This document shows, piece by piece, positions 9,558 through 18,636 of a stretch of DNA of 49,524 nt. The notes under the pieces are model-generated. The model had not been told where the DNA came from, ran no database searches, and saw only the letters and a program-made list of their open reading frames with translations. Source of the DNA: Candidatus Bathyarchaeota archaeon (GTDB lineage: Archaea; Thermoproteota; Bathyarchaeia; TCS64); the NCBI GenBank assembly GCA_014730055.1, contig WJIV01000058.1, forward strand, positions 1 through 49,524, written 5' to 3'. The first letter of the stretch is position 1. The number at the start of each line of letters is the position of its first letter. The translations under genes were made by a program, and so were the position numbers.

Positions 9558-10568
9558 CTAACCAATTTTATCTTTGATTATTTTAATTGTTTTTTCTTCA
9601 AGCTCTTCAACGGTACCTCGACCGTTAAAACCTGCAGCAGTGGGATGTCCACTCCCAGATCCATTTAATAATATAGCAAGTTCAGAAGCTACATTGCCTA
9701 AGTTAACACCTGTTTCATCGTAAAATTTCTTTGTAGAGCGTAAACTAGATCTCAATTTATCTTTTTTAATACCAGATACCATCACAAAATCTGCACCTAA
9801 AGAAATTAGCCCTCTTGCTCCAGATGCTTGATGAGAACTTATTTGGCTTATTACTAAGACCCATTTATCAATTCTACTGATTTGTAGTCTTTGAGCACCC
9901 TTAAGCCTAGCGATTTTCTCGGAATAGGTGGGAGGTAAATTCATTATTTCCTTAATGTCTGAGATCTCACCGGCGATTTTGAGTAGTTTTGCAACTTTTT
10001 CAAACATTTTATATCCTCCAAGACTAAAGAATTTCGAGTCGTAAGCTATACCGGATAGGAGTGCTTTTGCAGTTTTTTTAGAGGGTTTCAGACCTATTAG
10101 ATTAAAAATATCATATACGATTTCACAGGTAGAGTTAGCTTTTGGCCTTATTAGATAGTAATCAGAAATCTGATCGATTTCGGAGTCATAAATATGATGA
10201 TCAATCGCAATAATTGAAAATTTTTTACTTTTTAATTGTTCTTTCCATCTTCCCAGTTGTGATAATTTCCCAGTATCAACAATGATAATTGTTTCAGGTT
10301 CAAAGGTTTCCTTTTCATGAATATCTAAGTTCAATTCTCCTGCAATATTTTTTGATAGTTTGCTAAGACCTTCTGGGAATAATATTTGTACCTCTATATC
10401 AGGTCTTATCGAAGAAATAATTTCGAATATTCCTTGTGCTGATCCGAGGGCATCAGGGTCACCATTATGATGCCCTAAAATTAGTGTGTTTCCTTTAATG
10501 TTATATATAAAACCAAACTCTAAACACAGTTTTAAGCCCTCAGAGATATCTTTCTTAAAAGGAGATAT
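9558..10568 (-). CDS. DHH-family phosphoesterase with non-standard start
   Basis: The frame is open from 10568 to 9558 (336 codons plus stop). It contains motif I GHHNGDPDALGSA, then VDTGK, the namesake region AIDHHIYDS, and a C-terminal DHHA1-type GSGSGHPTAAGFNGRG. Such proteins hydrolyse phosphodiesters, for example short oligonucleotides or cyclic dinucleotides. The first usual start codon in frame is TTG 10334, but starting there would remove motif I and leave 258 residues. Between the upstream stop (10569-10571) and motif I there is no ATG, GTG or TTG. Only ATA (10568), ATC or CTG (10529) could begin the full protein. The gene follows prefoldin beta in the same frame with a 9-base gap, a neighbour pair seen in other archaea. 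The true start is unresolved. Confidence 0.8.
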   Translation of the reverse strand: MSPFKKDISEGLKLCLEFGFIYNIKGNTLILGHHNGDPDALGSAQGIFEIISSIRPDIEVQILFPEGLSKLSKNIAGELNLDIHEKETFEPETIIIVDTGKLSQLGRWKEQLKSKKFSIIAIDHHIYDSEIDQISDYYLIRPKANSTCEIVYDIFNLIGLKPSKKTAKALLSGIAYDSKFFSLGGYKMFEKVAKLLKIAGEISDIKEIMNLPPTYSEKIARLKGAQRLQISRIDKWVLVISQISSHQASGARGLISLGADFVMVSGIKKDKLRSSLRSTKKFYDETGVNLGNVASELAILLNGSGSGHPTAAGFNGRGTVEELEEKTIKIIKDKIG

Positions 10569-10574
10569 TTATGA

Positions 10575-10934
10575 TTAGCCTTGCTGCATTCCAAGGTCTT
10601 TTTGCAGATTTGCCTGTATCTCGGAAAGCCTTTCCTTTGTTTTATCTTCCTGTTTTTGTATGACCTTCATTCTCATCTCAAGGAATTCTTTTCGTTCTTC
10701 AAGTTCTTTTACGATAGCATCTTTAGGACGTTCAACTAAGACAGCTCCAACTGACTTGTATACTCTTGAATCGTCATCAGTTTCTGCTAGCGTCTCTAGA
10801 GCCTTGCTTGATTCTGTTATTTCCATCTCGATTCTTTGTTTCTGTGTTAGAAGCTGTTGCATCGTGTTTTGAAGTTGCTGAAGTCTCTGTATACGTTCTT
10901 GAACATTTGGGGGAAGTTGTCCTATGCTTGACAT
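10575..10934 (-). CDS. pfdB: Prefoldin beta subunit
   Basis: A 119-residue protein, the usual length. It is mostly helical, with heptad coiled coils at both ends (LPPNVQERIQRLQQLQNTMQ and a C-terminal segment rich in E/K/Q) and a central hairpin with VYKSVGAVLVERPKD, the hallmark of beta prefoldins. Prefoldin captures unfolded proteins and passes them to the thermosome. It starts with ATG at 10934 and is followed closely by the DHH phosphoesterase. Confidence 0.95.
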   Translation of the reverse strand: MSSIGQLPPNVQERIQRLQQLQNTMQQLLTQKQRIEMEITESSKALETLAETDDDSRVYKSVGAVLVERPKDAIVKELEERKEFLEMRMKVIQKQEDKTKERLSEIQANLQKDLGMQQG

Positions 10935-10993
10935 TAATATCCTCCAAATAACAAGATTGCTATCCTTTATAGTTATTGGGTAAAAATTTGGAA

Positions 10994-12202
10994 TTAACTG
11001 GATTTTGTCCAGTCTCGTCCTAAAGTTTCACGTGCAATTATAATCTTTTGTATATTTGCAGCACCTTCAGCACCTATACAGTAACTCATAACTCCACGTA
11101 ATCCCATCTCGAGAGGGGACTCTTGTGTATAACCGTATGCACCTAACCAGTACATTACCCTCCTGAATGTATCAAGAGCATGATGTGGTGCAAGATATTT
11201 GCACATAGCTATGTATTTTGCAACCTCTAACGCTGTGAATCTACCATGCTGATATTTCTGATCTAGCATCCAAGCTGTTCTGTATACAAGAGATTTTACC
11301 GCTTCATGATGAGCTGCCATGTCAGCAAGGTCAAATTGTATACCCTGATACATCGCCAGGGGCTGTCCGAAGGCTTCACGTTCCTTAATGTAATCCATTC
11401 CTACTTCCATAGCTCTCTCCGCTGCACCAAGGCAACTTGCTGAGACGAGTACTCGGGCTGCATCGAACCCTTCCATTGTATAGTAGAAACCTCGGTTTGT
11501 CTCTCCTAACTGGTATTCCTCAGGGACCTCTACGTCTGTCATCTTGAAACCACCAGTGCTAATTGCCATTCTTCCCATGTTATCAAAACGTTTGGTTATT
11601 TCAACACCTTCTTGATTAATTGGTAAGAAGAAAGCCGTCATACCTCTATGTCCTTTTGAACGATCATTATACCCAGTTACGAAGTACCCCCCATCCATCT
11701 CAGATGCCTCTGCAGTGCCGCTTATGTAGGTTTTCTCACCATTAACAAGCCACCCATTTTCTTTTGGTTCTAAGCTGGTTTTAAAACCAGCCACATCGGA
11801 GCCTCCACCTGGTTCTGTGACGCCAATACCAATGAAACCATTTCCTTCAGTGGCTCTCCTAATGTACTGATCTTTAACTGTATCAGAAGCAAGCCTATTT
11901 ACTACATATCCCCAGCTTGCTTGAACAAGATAGAACACAGGTATTGCTACAGATATATCTGCATATCCGAGTTCCTCAGCCGCAATAGTTGCGGTTACCC
12001 AGTCAGCACCCACTCCACCATCTTCCTCAGGTATGGTGAGTAATAATAGACCAAGGTCCCCTATGCCTTTAATAAGGTCCTGCGGAATCTCATGTTTTGT
12101 ATCATTTTCCCTAACCTGTTCAAGTGTTAGGTTCTGTGACAACCACTCTTTTAATGAATCACGGAAAAGATTCTGTTCTTCTGTGAACGAGAAATCAACC
12201 AT
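10994..12202 (-). CDS. Acyl-CoA dehydrogenase
   Basis: A 402-residue flavoprotein of standard length. It has the N-terminal helical domain, the FAD/substrate signature IGVTEPGGGSDVAGFKT, the beta domain, and the C-terminal helical domain with EREAFGQPLAMYQGIQFDLA. The C-terminal AEGAANIQKIIIARETLG keeps the glutamate at the usual catalytic-base position of short/medium-chain enzymes. It probably oxidises an acyl-CoA with an electron-transfer flavoprotein as acceptor. No etf genes are in the window, so substrate and partner are unknown. Start is ATG 12202. Confidence 0.92.
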   Translation of the reverse strand: MVDFSFTEEQNLFRDSLKEWLSQNLTLEQVRENDTKHEIPQDLIKGIGDLGLLLLTIPEEDGGVGADWVTATIAAEELGYADISVAIPVFYLVQASWGYVVNRLASDTVKDQYIRRATEGNGFIGIGVTEPGGGSDVAGFKTSLEPKENGWLVNGEKTYISGTAEASEMDGGYFVTGYNDRSKGHRGMTAFFLPINQEGVEITKRFDNMGRMAISTGGFKMTDVEVPEEYQLGETNRGFYYTMEGFDAARVLVSASCLGAAERAMEVGMDYIKEREAFGQPLAMYQGIQFDLADMAAHHEAVKSLVYRTAWMLDQKYQHGRFTALEVAKYIAMCKYLAPHHALDTFRRVMYWLGAYGYTQESPLEMGLRGVMSYCIGAEGAANIQKIIIARETLGRDWTKSS

Positions 12203-12333
12203 TATTAATCAATAAGTGTATTTTCATTATACTTTTAAGCGCTTCGACAGGTAGCGAAATAAAAATCGACTAAGAACGAAATTTTTTACCGTTTACTCTA
12301 AATATGCAGATTAACAATTTCAAATGGAACATA

Positions 12334-13503
12334 ATGAAAGTGTTAGTACTTGGTATGGGATTAATGGGTCCTACTATTGCAAAAGATTGCGCAGAGGAAG
12401 CGGATGTAACTCAGGTAACTGGTTGTGATATTGAGAAAGAAAAATTAGAAGAAGCAATTAAATTCGTCAATAATGAAAAATTCAATACTGAAATTGTAAA
12501 TGTAACGGATCATGACAAGCTTTCTGAGAAAATGTTAGACTATGATGTTGTGATTAATGGCACAGCCTCAAAATTCAGCCTAGATGTTCTTGAGGCAGCC
12601 ATAGAAGCGAAAAGTAATATCGTGGATCTTGCCGGAGGAGGGTATCCTCAAGAAGGTGAGATATATAATAAAGTAGAGAAAGCGGGGATCACGGCAATTC
12701 CGGGATGTGGAGTAGATCCAGGTTTAATAGATATATTATCAGGGCAGGCTATCAAGATCTTGGACAAGGTAGAATCAGTAAAATTTGCGTGTGGTGGACT
12801 ACCTAAAGATCCTGAACCTCCGCTTTATTATAAGATAGTTTTCGGAGGCACTAGGATGCCGGTAAGACCTGGAAAAGTTCCCATGATCGTTGATGGAAAA
12901 GAGGTGTTATTAGACAGATATAGTCAATTGGAGCCAGTATTCATAGATGGACTTGAACAGATGGAAGCTTTCCTTGATGGTTATCCTTCAAGCCTCCTTA
13001 AATTATGCTTAGAAGAGAAAGTGAATAATTTCCGTGGAAAAACAATAAGATATTCTGGTTTTGTAGATAAGATCATGTTTCTTAATGATTTAGGTCTAAT
13101 AAGTGAAGAAGAGATAGAGTATGAAGGATTTAAAGTAGTTCCAAGAGAGTTATTCCATAAAATAATATATCCCTTGGTAAAATTCAATCCTGCTGAAGGA
13201 GACAGAGACCTTACAGTCTTACTAGTAAGAGTTGAAGGTTCCAAGGATGGAATTGAAACATCGATAAACTATGATATGGTGGATTTTTACAACGAAAAAA
13301 AAGATATGACTTCAATGGCCAAAACAACAGGATATACCGCTGCTATAATTGCTCGTATGCTTGGACGTGATAAAATTAAGGATAAGGGGATACAATGGCC
13401 TGTTAGAGTCATTCACGGTGATTTATTCAATGAGCTGATGAGAGAACTAAGAGAAAGAGATGTTATAGTAAATGAGACCATAACTTATAATAGAAAGATC
13501 TAA
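12334..13503 (+). CDS. Saccharopine dehydrogenase-like oxidoreductase
   Basis: About 389 residues. The N-terminus MKVLVLGMGLMGPTIAKD is a Rossmann NAD(P) site, followed by DYDVVINGTASKF, AKSNIVDLAGGG and GITAIPGCGVDPGLIDIL, the pattern of the saccharopine/lysine-6-dehydrogenase family. An ATG at 12304 would add ten residues ahead of the Rossmann strand. I prefer 12334 because the fold begins at once there, but a TATA-like stretch near 12275 would also allow a leaderless start at 12304. No lysine pathway genes are adjacent, so the substrate is unknown. Confidence 0.8.
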   Translation: MKVLVLGMGLMGPTIAKDCAEEADVTQVTGCDIEKEKLEEAIKFVNNEKFNTEIVNVTDHDKLSEKMLDYDVVINGTASKFSLDVLEAAIEAKSNIVDLAGGGYPQEGEIYNKVEKAGITAIPGCGVDPGLIDILSGQAIKILDKVESVKFACGGLPKDPEPPLYYKIVFGGTRMPVRPGKVPMIVDGKEVLLDRYSQLEPVFIDGLEQMEAFLDGYPSSLLKLCLEEKVNNFRGKTIRYSGFVDKIMFLNDLGLISEEEIEYEGFKVVPRELFHKIIYPLVKFNPAEGDRDLTVLLVRVEGSKDGIETSINYDMVDFYNEKKDMTSMAKTTGYTAAIIARMLGRDKIKDKGIQWPVRVIHGDLFNELMRELRERDVIVNETITYNRKI

Positions 13504-13519
13504 TTTTTTCCAATTTTGT

Positions 13520-13714
13520 CTATCCTTCCTTCTTTGTACTAATGGTAAAGTAGATGATGAATGATATAATAGTGGGAATATGAAAAACTAAAACTTCGAA
13601 TATAGGGTCAAGAAATTGAAATCTAGTTCGTTGAATGATCGCAATTAAAGCAGAAAAAATTAATAGGATTATACTTGTTATCTGCCACGATTCCTTTTCT
13701 TTCAACTTTCTCAC
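13520..13714 (-). CDS. Small two-helix membrane protein coupled to rpoK
   Basis: A 64-residue protein with two hydrophobic stretches ([12 protein letters not shown] and [18 protein letters not shown]) separated by a short basic loop and ending in TKKEG. It starts with GTG at 13714, overlapping the rpoK stop in a GTGA four-base overlap, which argues for real, coupled translation. I do not recognise the family. The role is unknown. Confidence 0.55.
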   Translation of the reverse strand: MRKLKEKESWQITSIILLIFSALIAIIQRTRFQFLDPIFEVLVFHIPTIISFIIYFTISTKKEG

Positions 13715-13965
13715 AGCTGTATTTGAAGAAGATCGATTAGTGGGATGTCCTGGTAACTTCCTTCGGGTAAAGTCCTACGAACAGTCATTGGAAGAACGCC
13801 TTCTTGTAGCTCTAGTATACTAATGTCTATGGGATCACTTACATCCTCAGGTATTTCCACTAATATTGGAGCACCCAGAGATACCTGTAAAGCTCTGGCT
13901 CCTACTATTCGGGCTCTCTCAAACCTTGTAAGCTTCGGTGGTCCAATAATTACGTTTTCACTCAA
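13711..13965 (-). CDS. rpoK: DNA-directed RNA polymerase subunit K (Rpb6/omega homologue)
   Basis: An 84-residue protein with the family core [20 protein letters not shown] followed by APILVEIP, which matches archaeal RpoK and eukaryotic Rpb6. RpoK helps fold and hold the largest subunit in RNA polymerase. The start is TTG at 13965. It is not beside the rpoN/rpsB cluster seen in many archaea. A TATA-like CTTTAAAAG lies upstream on the minus strand near 13991-13999. The C-terminal half after PEDV is family-typical in length. Confidence 0.93.
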   Translation of the reverse strand: MSENVIIGPPKLTRFERARIVGARALQVSLGAPILVEIPEDVSDPIDISILELQEGVLPMTVRRTLPEGSYQDIPLIDLLQIQL

Positions 13966-14143
13966 CTTGATCCCTTCATTTAAATATTATCGCTTTTAAA
14001 GCATGTACTTGGCATAATTTATTTTACTACTATGCTAAGTATATCCCAAACCAGAGGAACCAGATATAAACATTTTTCTTATTATCAGCGAAATATCAAT
14101 GAAAAGATGAAAAATAAAAGGACTGATAGAGAAAAAGACTGAA

Positions 14144-15007
14144 TTATTCAGATATAACCTTGTTTTTCAAAGTGCCTACTTTCTCTACACCTGACTCAAT
14201 AATATCTCCAACATTAAGTAAGCCCTTAGGATGCGCCGCACCGACACCTGAAGGAGTTCCTGTTGCAAAAACATCACCCACTTCTAATGTAATACCGTCA
14301 CTTAGTGTACTTATTATAGTTTTAATGTCAAAGATCATATCCATAGAATTTGCTTTCTGTCTAGTTTCTCCATTAACCTTACACCATAAATCAAGATCCT
14401 GGGGATTTCCAACCTCGTCAGGAGTAACAAGATAAGGACCCATAGGTGCAAAAGTATCTTGACTCTTGCCCCGATACCATTGATTATGTTGACTCTGTAG
14501 TGTTCTTGCAGAAATATCTTGAAAAACCGTGTAGCCGGCGATATGATCTAATGCGTCTTCTTTTGAGATGTATTTTCCTTCTTTTCCAATTACAAAGGCT
14601 AATTCAACTTCATAATCTAGACGTTGAACAGCTTTATTGTAAATAACTGGGTCATATGGGCCTGTAATAGAAGTGGTTGGCTTAGTGAAGAATACAGGGT
14701 GAGGTGGAAGATCTCTATTGGAGCCGCCCTCCTTAACATGTTCCGCGTAGTTAAGTCCGAGGCAAACTATGTTCTTCCTCGTCCTGGGAATTGGTGCTGA
14801 TATTCTATGTTCATTAAGACTTAGAAGGTTCGACTCATTTGCCGATTCTATTGCCTCTGATACTAAAGAAAACCCATTCTTCCCCTCGTCTAGGAGATCA
14901 AGCATTGTCCACTTATTATCTAGAGCTTCATTTAGGTCTAGTATTTGGTCTTCAACGATTACCCCAAGTCTCTGTAATTCATGTCTATAGAATGTTAATA
15001 GCTTCAT
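14144..15007 (-). CDS. Fumarylacetoacetate hydrolase (FAH) family protein
   Basis: A 287-residue protein. The C-terminal FAH domain has the metal ligands in DYEVELAFVIGKEG (ExE) and FQDISAR (Asp), plus TGTPSGVGAAHPKG. The N-terminal 70 residues form the usual small domain. Members act as acylpyruvases, oxaloacetate decarboxylases/tautomerases or isomerases in aromatic catabolism. The sequence alone does not decide. Start is ATG 15007. It has no close operon partner: the 178 bp between it and rpoK are AT-rich and carry the rpoK promoter. Confidence 0.9.
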   Translation of the reverse strand: MKLLTFYRHELQRLGVIVEDQILDLNEALDNKWTMLDLLDEGKNGFSLVSEAIESANESNLLSLNEHRISAPIPRTRKNIVCLGLNYAEHVKEGGSNRDLPPHPVFFTKPTTSITGPYDPVIYNKAVQRLDYEVELAFVIGKEGKYISKEDALDHIAGYTVFQDISARTLQSQHNQWYRGKSQDTFAPMGPYLVTPDEVGNPQDLDLWCKVNGETRQKANSMDMIFDIKTIISTLSDGITLEVGDVFATGTPSGVGAAHPKGLLNVGDIIESGVEKVGTLKNKVISE

Positions 15008-15088
15008 TTCAGGTATTGTGCTTTATTTCAAGATATAATACTTATCGATTAGGGTTAATTTGAAAAATAAAGAGGGCTACTTAGTTTC

Positions 15089-15484
15089 ATGGAAGTAAAA
15101 ACTCATTTAGAAGCAGAGACTGAATTACTAGGAAACCCAGTAGAATTTAAGACAGGAGAGTACTCTATAGTTGAATTATTAGCAATTGAATCAATGCGTG
15201 TAGATCATAGAGGTCTAATCCACGGAGGATTTACTTTTGGTTTAGCTGATTACGCTGCAATGCTAGCAATTAATCATCCAAATGTAGTCTTAGGTTCATC
15301 AGAAGTAAGATTCACATCCCCTGTCTCAGTTGGAGATTTAATGAAAGCTAATGCAAAAGTTATTGAGAAAAAGGATAAACGATTTTTAGTAGAAGTCGTG
15401 GTAACTGTAGGGGAGAGAGTTGTGTTAAATGGAAAAATGACTTGTTTCGTTTTAGACCATCATGTATTAGAAAAAACTCCATAG
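15089..15484 (+). CDS. Hotdog-fold thioesterase (PaaI-like)
   Basis: A 131-residue single hotdog domain. The helix-start motif HGGFTFGLADYAAMLAIN matches the PaaI/FapR-type pattern HGG.....D. The following strands SSEVRFTSPVSVGDLMKANAKV are typical. It probably hydrolyses an acyl-CoA thioester, but a ligand-binding role is possible. It is divergent from the FAH gene and stands alone, 171 bp before a regulator. Start is ATG 15089. Confidence 0.82.
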   Translation: MEVKTHLEAETELLGNPVEFKTGEYSIVELLAIESMRVDHRGLIHGGFTFGLADYAAMLAINHPNVVLGSSEVRFTSPVSVGDLMKANAKVIEKKDKRFLVEVVVTVGERVVLNGKMTCFVLDHHVLEKTP

Positions 15485-15655
15485 ACTAAAAATTATTGTA
15501 TATAATAATCATCCTTGGAAGTATTGGATTAATTAACACACTATCAAAAGGTATTATGAATAAACACTTTTGCAACAAATATTAAGAGAAAAATTATTTA
15601 CTGCTAAGACTTTTATAGTTAGAGAAGGGTTTAAAGGAAAAGCTCAGGTGCTAGC

Positions 15656-16060
15656 ATGACTTTAATTATTGACCCTTCCAAAGAAGGATTTGAAAAAGTT
15701 CTTAGAGATTATCAGATTGAATCTTTGAAGCATATATGGCGTCACGATGGCCCAGGTTTAACATCTAGGGAAGTTTTTGAAAAGGTAAACAGAAGTCTTG
15801 GACCAGATAAGAGTGTGTCAAGGGCCTCAATTATTAATTTTCTAAATGACATGTGTGATGAGGGTGTGCTTGACTTTGAAGAGGAGACTTGTAAAGGCGG
15901 TATGAGGAGAAAGTATTTTAAAGGACTTGATGAAGCTGGTTTTAAGCGGTATATTGCAGCAACTGTATTAGAGAGTCTAATGAAAGATTTCCCTATACAA
16001 ACAAAAGAGGCAATAAAGGAAACATTAGACAAAGGTGACCTTGATTCTCTATCAAATTAA
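15656..16060 (+). CDS. Winged-helix transcriptional regulator (BlaI/MecI-like)
   Basis: A 134-residue protein. Residues 15-85 form a winged helix resembling BlaI/CopY-type repressors (LKHIWRHDGPGLTSREVFEKVNR, then VSRASIINFLNDMCDEGVL) with a wing GGMRRKYFKG. The C-terminal helix probably mediates dimers. The target is unknown. A TATA-like CTTTTATAG is present at about 15609 and a GGTG lies just before the ATG at 15656. The next gene, DUF167, starts 38 bp downstream. Confidence 0.75.
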   Translation: MTLIIDPSKEGFEKVLRDYQIESLKHIWRHDGPGLTSREVFEKVNRSLGPDKSVSRASIINFLNDMCDEGVLDFEEETCKGGMRRKYFKGLDEAGFKRYIAATVLESLMKDFPIQTKEAIKETLDKGDLDSLSN

Positions 16061-16098
16061 CATTATTGTTTTAATCTCATTTTTCTAATAGTACACTT

Positions 16099-16314
16099 AT
16101 GACAATTAGAATAACTGTTGATGTAAAGACCGGGTCCAATTTTGAATCAATAGATGTGGTCGGAGATGACCATTATTTGGTTCATGTTAAAGAACAGCCA
16201 AAAAAAGGTAAAGCAAATAAAGCAGTCATTAAAGTGCTTAAAAGTCACTTCGACTCGCAGGTTTTTCTTGTTGCGGGACATACCTCTTCAAGGAAGATAT
16301 TTGAGGTCTTATAA
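16099..16314 (+). CDS. DUF167 (YggU/UPF0235) family protein
   Basis: A 71-residue protein with the family pattern: an N-terminal strand, VKEQPKKGKANKAVIKVLKS, and a C-terminal SSRKIFEVL. The family is conserved in bacteria, archaea and eukaryotes, and no agreed biochemical function is known to me. It lies between the winged-helix regulator and an MBL hydrolase in the same direction with short gaps, suggesting a small operon. Confidence 0.85.
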   Translation: MTIRITVDVKTGSNFESIDVVGDDHYLVHVKEQPKKGKANKAVIKVLKSHFDSQVFLVAGHTSSRKIFEVL

Positions 16315-16354
16315 TAGTTGATTTTTATATTTCCGGCACATTTCTGTTAATAAC

Positions 16355-16993
16355 ATGGTTGAAGAGTTTAACGGTATAAGGTCTGTAAGAATTTGTGATG
16401 CTGACGGATTAGATACAGAGGTATATATTCTTGATTGTGAAGGGGGTTTGATTCTAGTTGATGTTGGATTTACGCCGGAATGCCAACTGAGAATTCAGTC
16501 TGAGTTGGACTCGATTGGAAAATCCTGGAACGATATTAAGATGATAATTATTACACATGCACACGGAGACCATATAGAAAATCTCCCTTCTGTTAAAGAA
16601 TTAACCAATGCAGAGGTGGTAATAGGCGATGGAGATGATGAAGCACTACTTGATAGAACGGGGGTACGGGCTGATGTGGTCCTTGGACATGGTGATTTAA
16701 TAGGAGCATGTGGGGGAATAGAGATAATACATGTACCAGGTCATAGTCCAGGGAATCTCTGTATTTATTTGAGAAAGCATCGGGCAATAATTGCTGGAGA
16801 TACAATATTCGGTGACAGTGAAGGGAATCTTGAAGCTCCACCTGAAAAATACTGTACAGATGTTATTGAGGCAGCAAAGAACCTAAAAACATTGGAAGAA
16901 TATGATTTCGATAAAATCTTGCTTAGTCATGGGAAAAATACCTATGAGAACGCAAAAGAAAAGGTATTGAAACTAATTGAGAAGTGTACCTAA
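16355..16993 (+). CDS. Metallo-beta-lactamase-fold hydrolase
   Basis: A 212-residue protein with the binuclear metal site: THAHGDH, the later histidine in PGHSPGN, the bridging aspartate in IAGDTIFGD and the final histidine in LLSHGKN. The length fits glyoxalase-II-like hydrolases, although the substrate is open. It starts with ATG at 16355 after a 40 bp gap. Its stop overlaps by 4 bp with the end of the convergent DUF1805 gene. Confidence 0.88.
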   Translation: MVEEFNGIRSVRICDADGLDTEVYILDCEGGLILVDVGFTPECQLRIQSELDSIGKSWNDIKMIIITHAHGDHIENLPSVKELTNAEVVIGDGDDEALLDRTGVRADVVLGHGDLIGACGGIEIIHVPGHSPGNLCIYLRKHRAIIAGDTIFGDSEGNLEAPPEKYCTDVIEAAKNLKTLEEYDFDKILLSHGKNTYENAKEKVLKLIEKCT

Positions 16994-17286
16994 TAGTTTA
17001 GGTTCTCAATCACTTCCTTAACTACTTTTCCGGGTTCCAGTCCCAATTCATTAGCTTTTGTTGTTGCTGACTTAATTTTCGCATTGAGAACATCATCGAA
17101 ATTATTTACGCCACTCACAATAGCAGCAGTAGCTTCCAATTTCTCCGCCACCTCTAGGTTAAGATAACCGCACATCACAAACCCCCTATCTCCTTTAATG
17201 AGGATAAGTGGTGGTAGGTCCGGTAATGTAACCTTGACGCCCTGGAAGGATTTACCTTTAATGTGGAACTTGTCTATCTCAAACAT
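16990..17286 (-). CDS. DUF1805 (YunC-like) protein
   Basis: A 98-residue protein with the family features: an N-terminal strand pair, LILIKGDRGFVMCGYLN and VSGVNNFDDVLNAKI. Function is not established. It lies just downstream (32 bp) of the M20 peptidase gene on the same strand and overlaps the end of the MBL gene on the other strand. Start is ATG 17286. Confidence 0.82.
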   Translation of the reverse strand: MFEIDKFHIKGKSFQGVKVTLPDLPPLILIKGDRGFVMCGYLNLEVAEKLEATAAIVSGVNNFDDVLNAKIKSATTKANELGLEPGKVVKEVIENLNY

Positions 17287-17318
17287 ATCCGATCAACCCA
17301 ATTTGTATAAGATCAAGC

Positions 17319-18599
17319 TTATAATTTGTATGTTAGAGGGAATGCAGTATAGACTTTTATTCCTAATACCAAGTTCTCAATAGTTATCCTCTCATCGGGT
17401 TGATGTGCTTGACCTGTTAAGCTTGTTCCATATCCTAAACTGGGAATACCCGCTATCTTGCTTGTGCTGATTCCATCAGTACCTCCTGTGAGGATCTTCA
17501 TATTTACATCTTTTCCAGTTACCTCTTTTAATAGATCCCTAAACTTTATTGCGAAATTACTGTTAGGGACTTCATAGTACCCAGCAGTCTCTTCAGGGAC
17601 TATTATCTCTCTAGATGGTATGACTTCTAGACCCTTAATACCTGAATCCTCAACATATTTTTTTATCATCTGTATAACATCGTAAGGTTTTGATCCAGGA
17701 GTCAAGCGAATATCAAACTGTGCTTCAGCATAATCAGGCACTACGTTGATTTTCACCCCTCCTTCTATAATGTTACATGTAACTGACGGGGTATAGAAGT
17801 TTTTTTCCATCTGTTTGATCAAGTCTGACGGTGTAGTTTGTTTGTAGTAATTGACACTGCCTTTAATTAGAGGTTCTAGCTCGCTGGGAAAATCCAACTT
17901 ATAGTCATCAATCTTCTCCACCCATGGAACTCCATTGATTAGCTTTGTTATTGCGTTTTCACCAAGAAATGGAGTGCTCCCATGGGCAGTTCGTCCTCTA
18001 GCAATTAACTTAACCCCTGCACCTCCTTTACAACCTAGGTCGATACTAGGGGCCTTAGGACCACCCCCGTTCCCATCTCCGATAATACAAACATTTCCCT
18101 TGAACATACCTGATTCAGCTAGCCATCTGGCTCCTGCTCCTCCGCCAATCTCCTCGTCAGAGGTAAACCAGAACTCCACATTATGTGGTATTTCTTGCAT
18201 ATCGTTAAGTATCCCAGCTGATACCATTGCTGAGGCGCATGCGCCTTTCATATCACTGCTGCCCCTCCCCCACACACAATCGTCAGCAATTTTACCACTG
18301 TATGGTGGATATGTCCAGTTTTCTGGTTTCCCCTCCGGAACAACATCAATGTGGCCCACCCAAAGTATTGTTATATCAGATTTACCTTGGAGTTTCGCAA
18401 CTATGTTAGGTTTCTTATTATTCTTTGCGTGCACCTCGTTCTTGATTCCATGGAGATTAAGATAATCTCGGATGTATTCAACTACATCATCTGTGAACCC
18501 ATTTGGATGAGATGAATTAATTTGAACAAGTTCGGAGCAGATCTTAGCAACTTCCCGCTCTGACTCGTTTGCTAAATTGTATATCTTTTCGATATTCAT
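17319..18599 (-). CDS. M20 peptidase / ArgE-DapE family deacylase (canonical)
   Basis: A 426-residue enzyme with a full M20 active site: VGHIDVVPEG (His and Asp), VWGRGSSDMKGA (bridging Asp), FTSDEEIGG (general base and ligand), and C-terminal GQAHQPDERI (His). It cleaves a peptide or N-acyl amino acid using two metal ions. Without pathway neighbours I cannot choose among acetylornithine deacetylase, desuccinylase and peptidase. Start is ATG 18599. It lies downstream of the aldo/keto reductase on the same strand (37 bp). Confidence 0.9.
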   Translation of the reverse strand: MNIEKIYNLANESEREVAKICSELVQINSSHPNGFTDDVVEYIRDYLNLHGIKNEVHAKNNKKPNIVAKLQGKSDITILWVGHIDVVPEGKPENWTYPPYSGKIADDCVWGRGSSDMKGACASAMVSAGILNDMQEIPHNVEFWFTSDEEIGGGAGARWLAESGMFKGNVCIIGDGNGGGPKAPSIDLGCKGGAGVKLIARGRTAHGSTPFLGENAITKLINGVPWVEKIDDYKLDFPSELEPLIKGSVNYYKQTTPSDLIKQMEKNFYTPSVTCNIIEGGVKINVVPDYAEAQFDIRLTPGSKPYDVIQMIKKYVEDSGIKGLEVIPSREIIVPEETAGYYEVPNSNFAIKFRDLLKEVTGKDVNMKILTGGTDGISTSKIAGIPSLGYGTSLTGQAHQPDERITIENLVLGIKVYTAFPLTYKL

Positions 18600-18636
18600 G
18601 AGTAGATGGTAGTCTTAAGTTAGATAAAAATTGGGA

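Noticed and set aside
14104..14143. Possible box C/D guide RNA (AGATGA, two CTGA boxes)
   Set aside because: The C box is imperfect, the D' and C' boxes overlap, and the guide segments are almost pure A/G. It is likely chance in AT-rich DNA.
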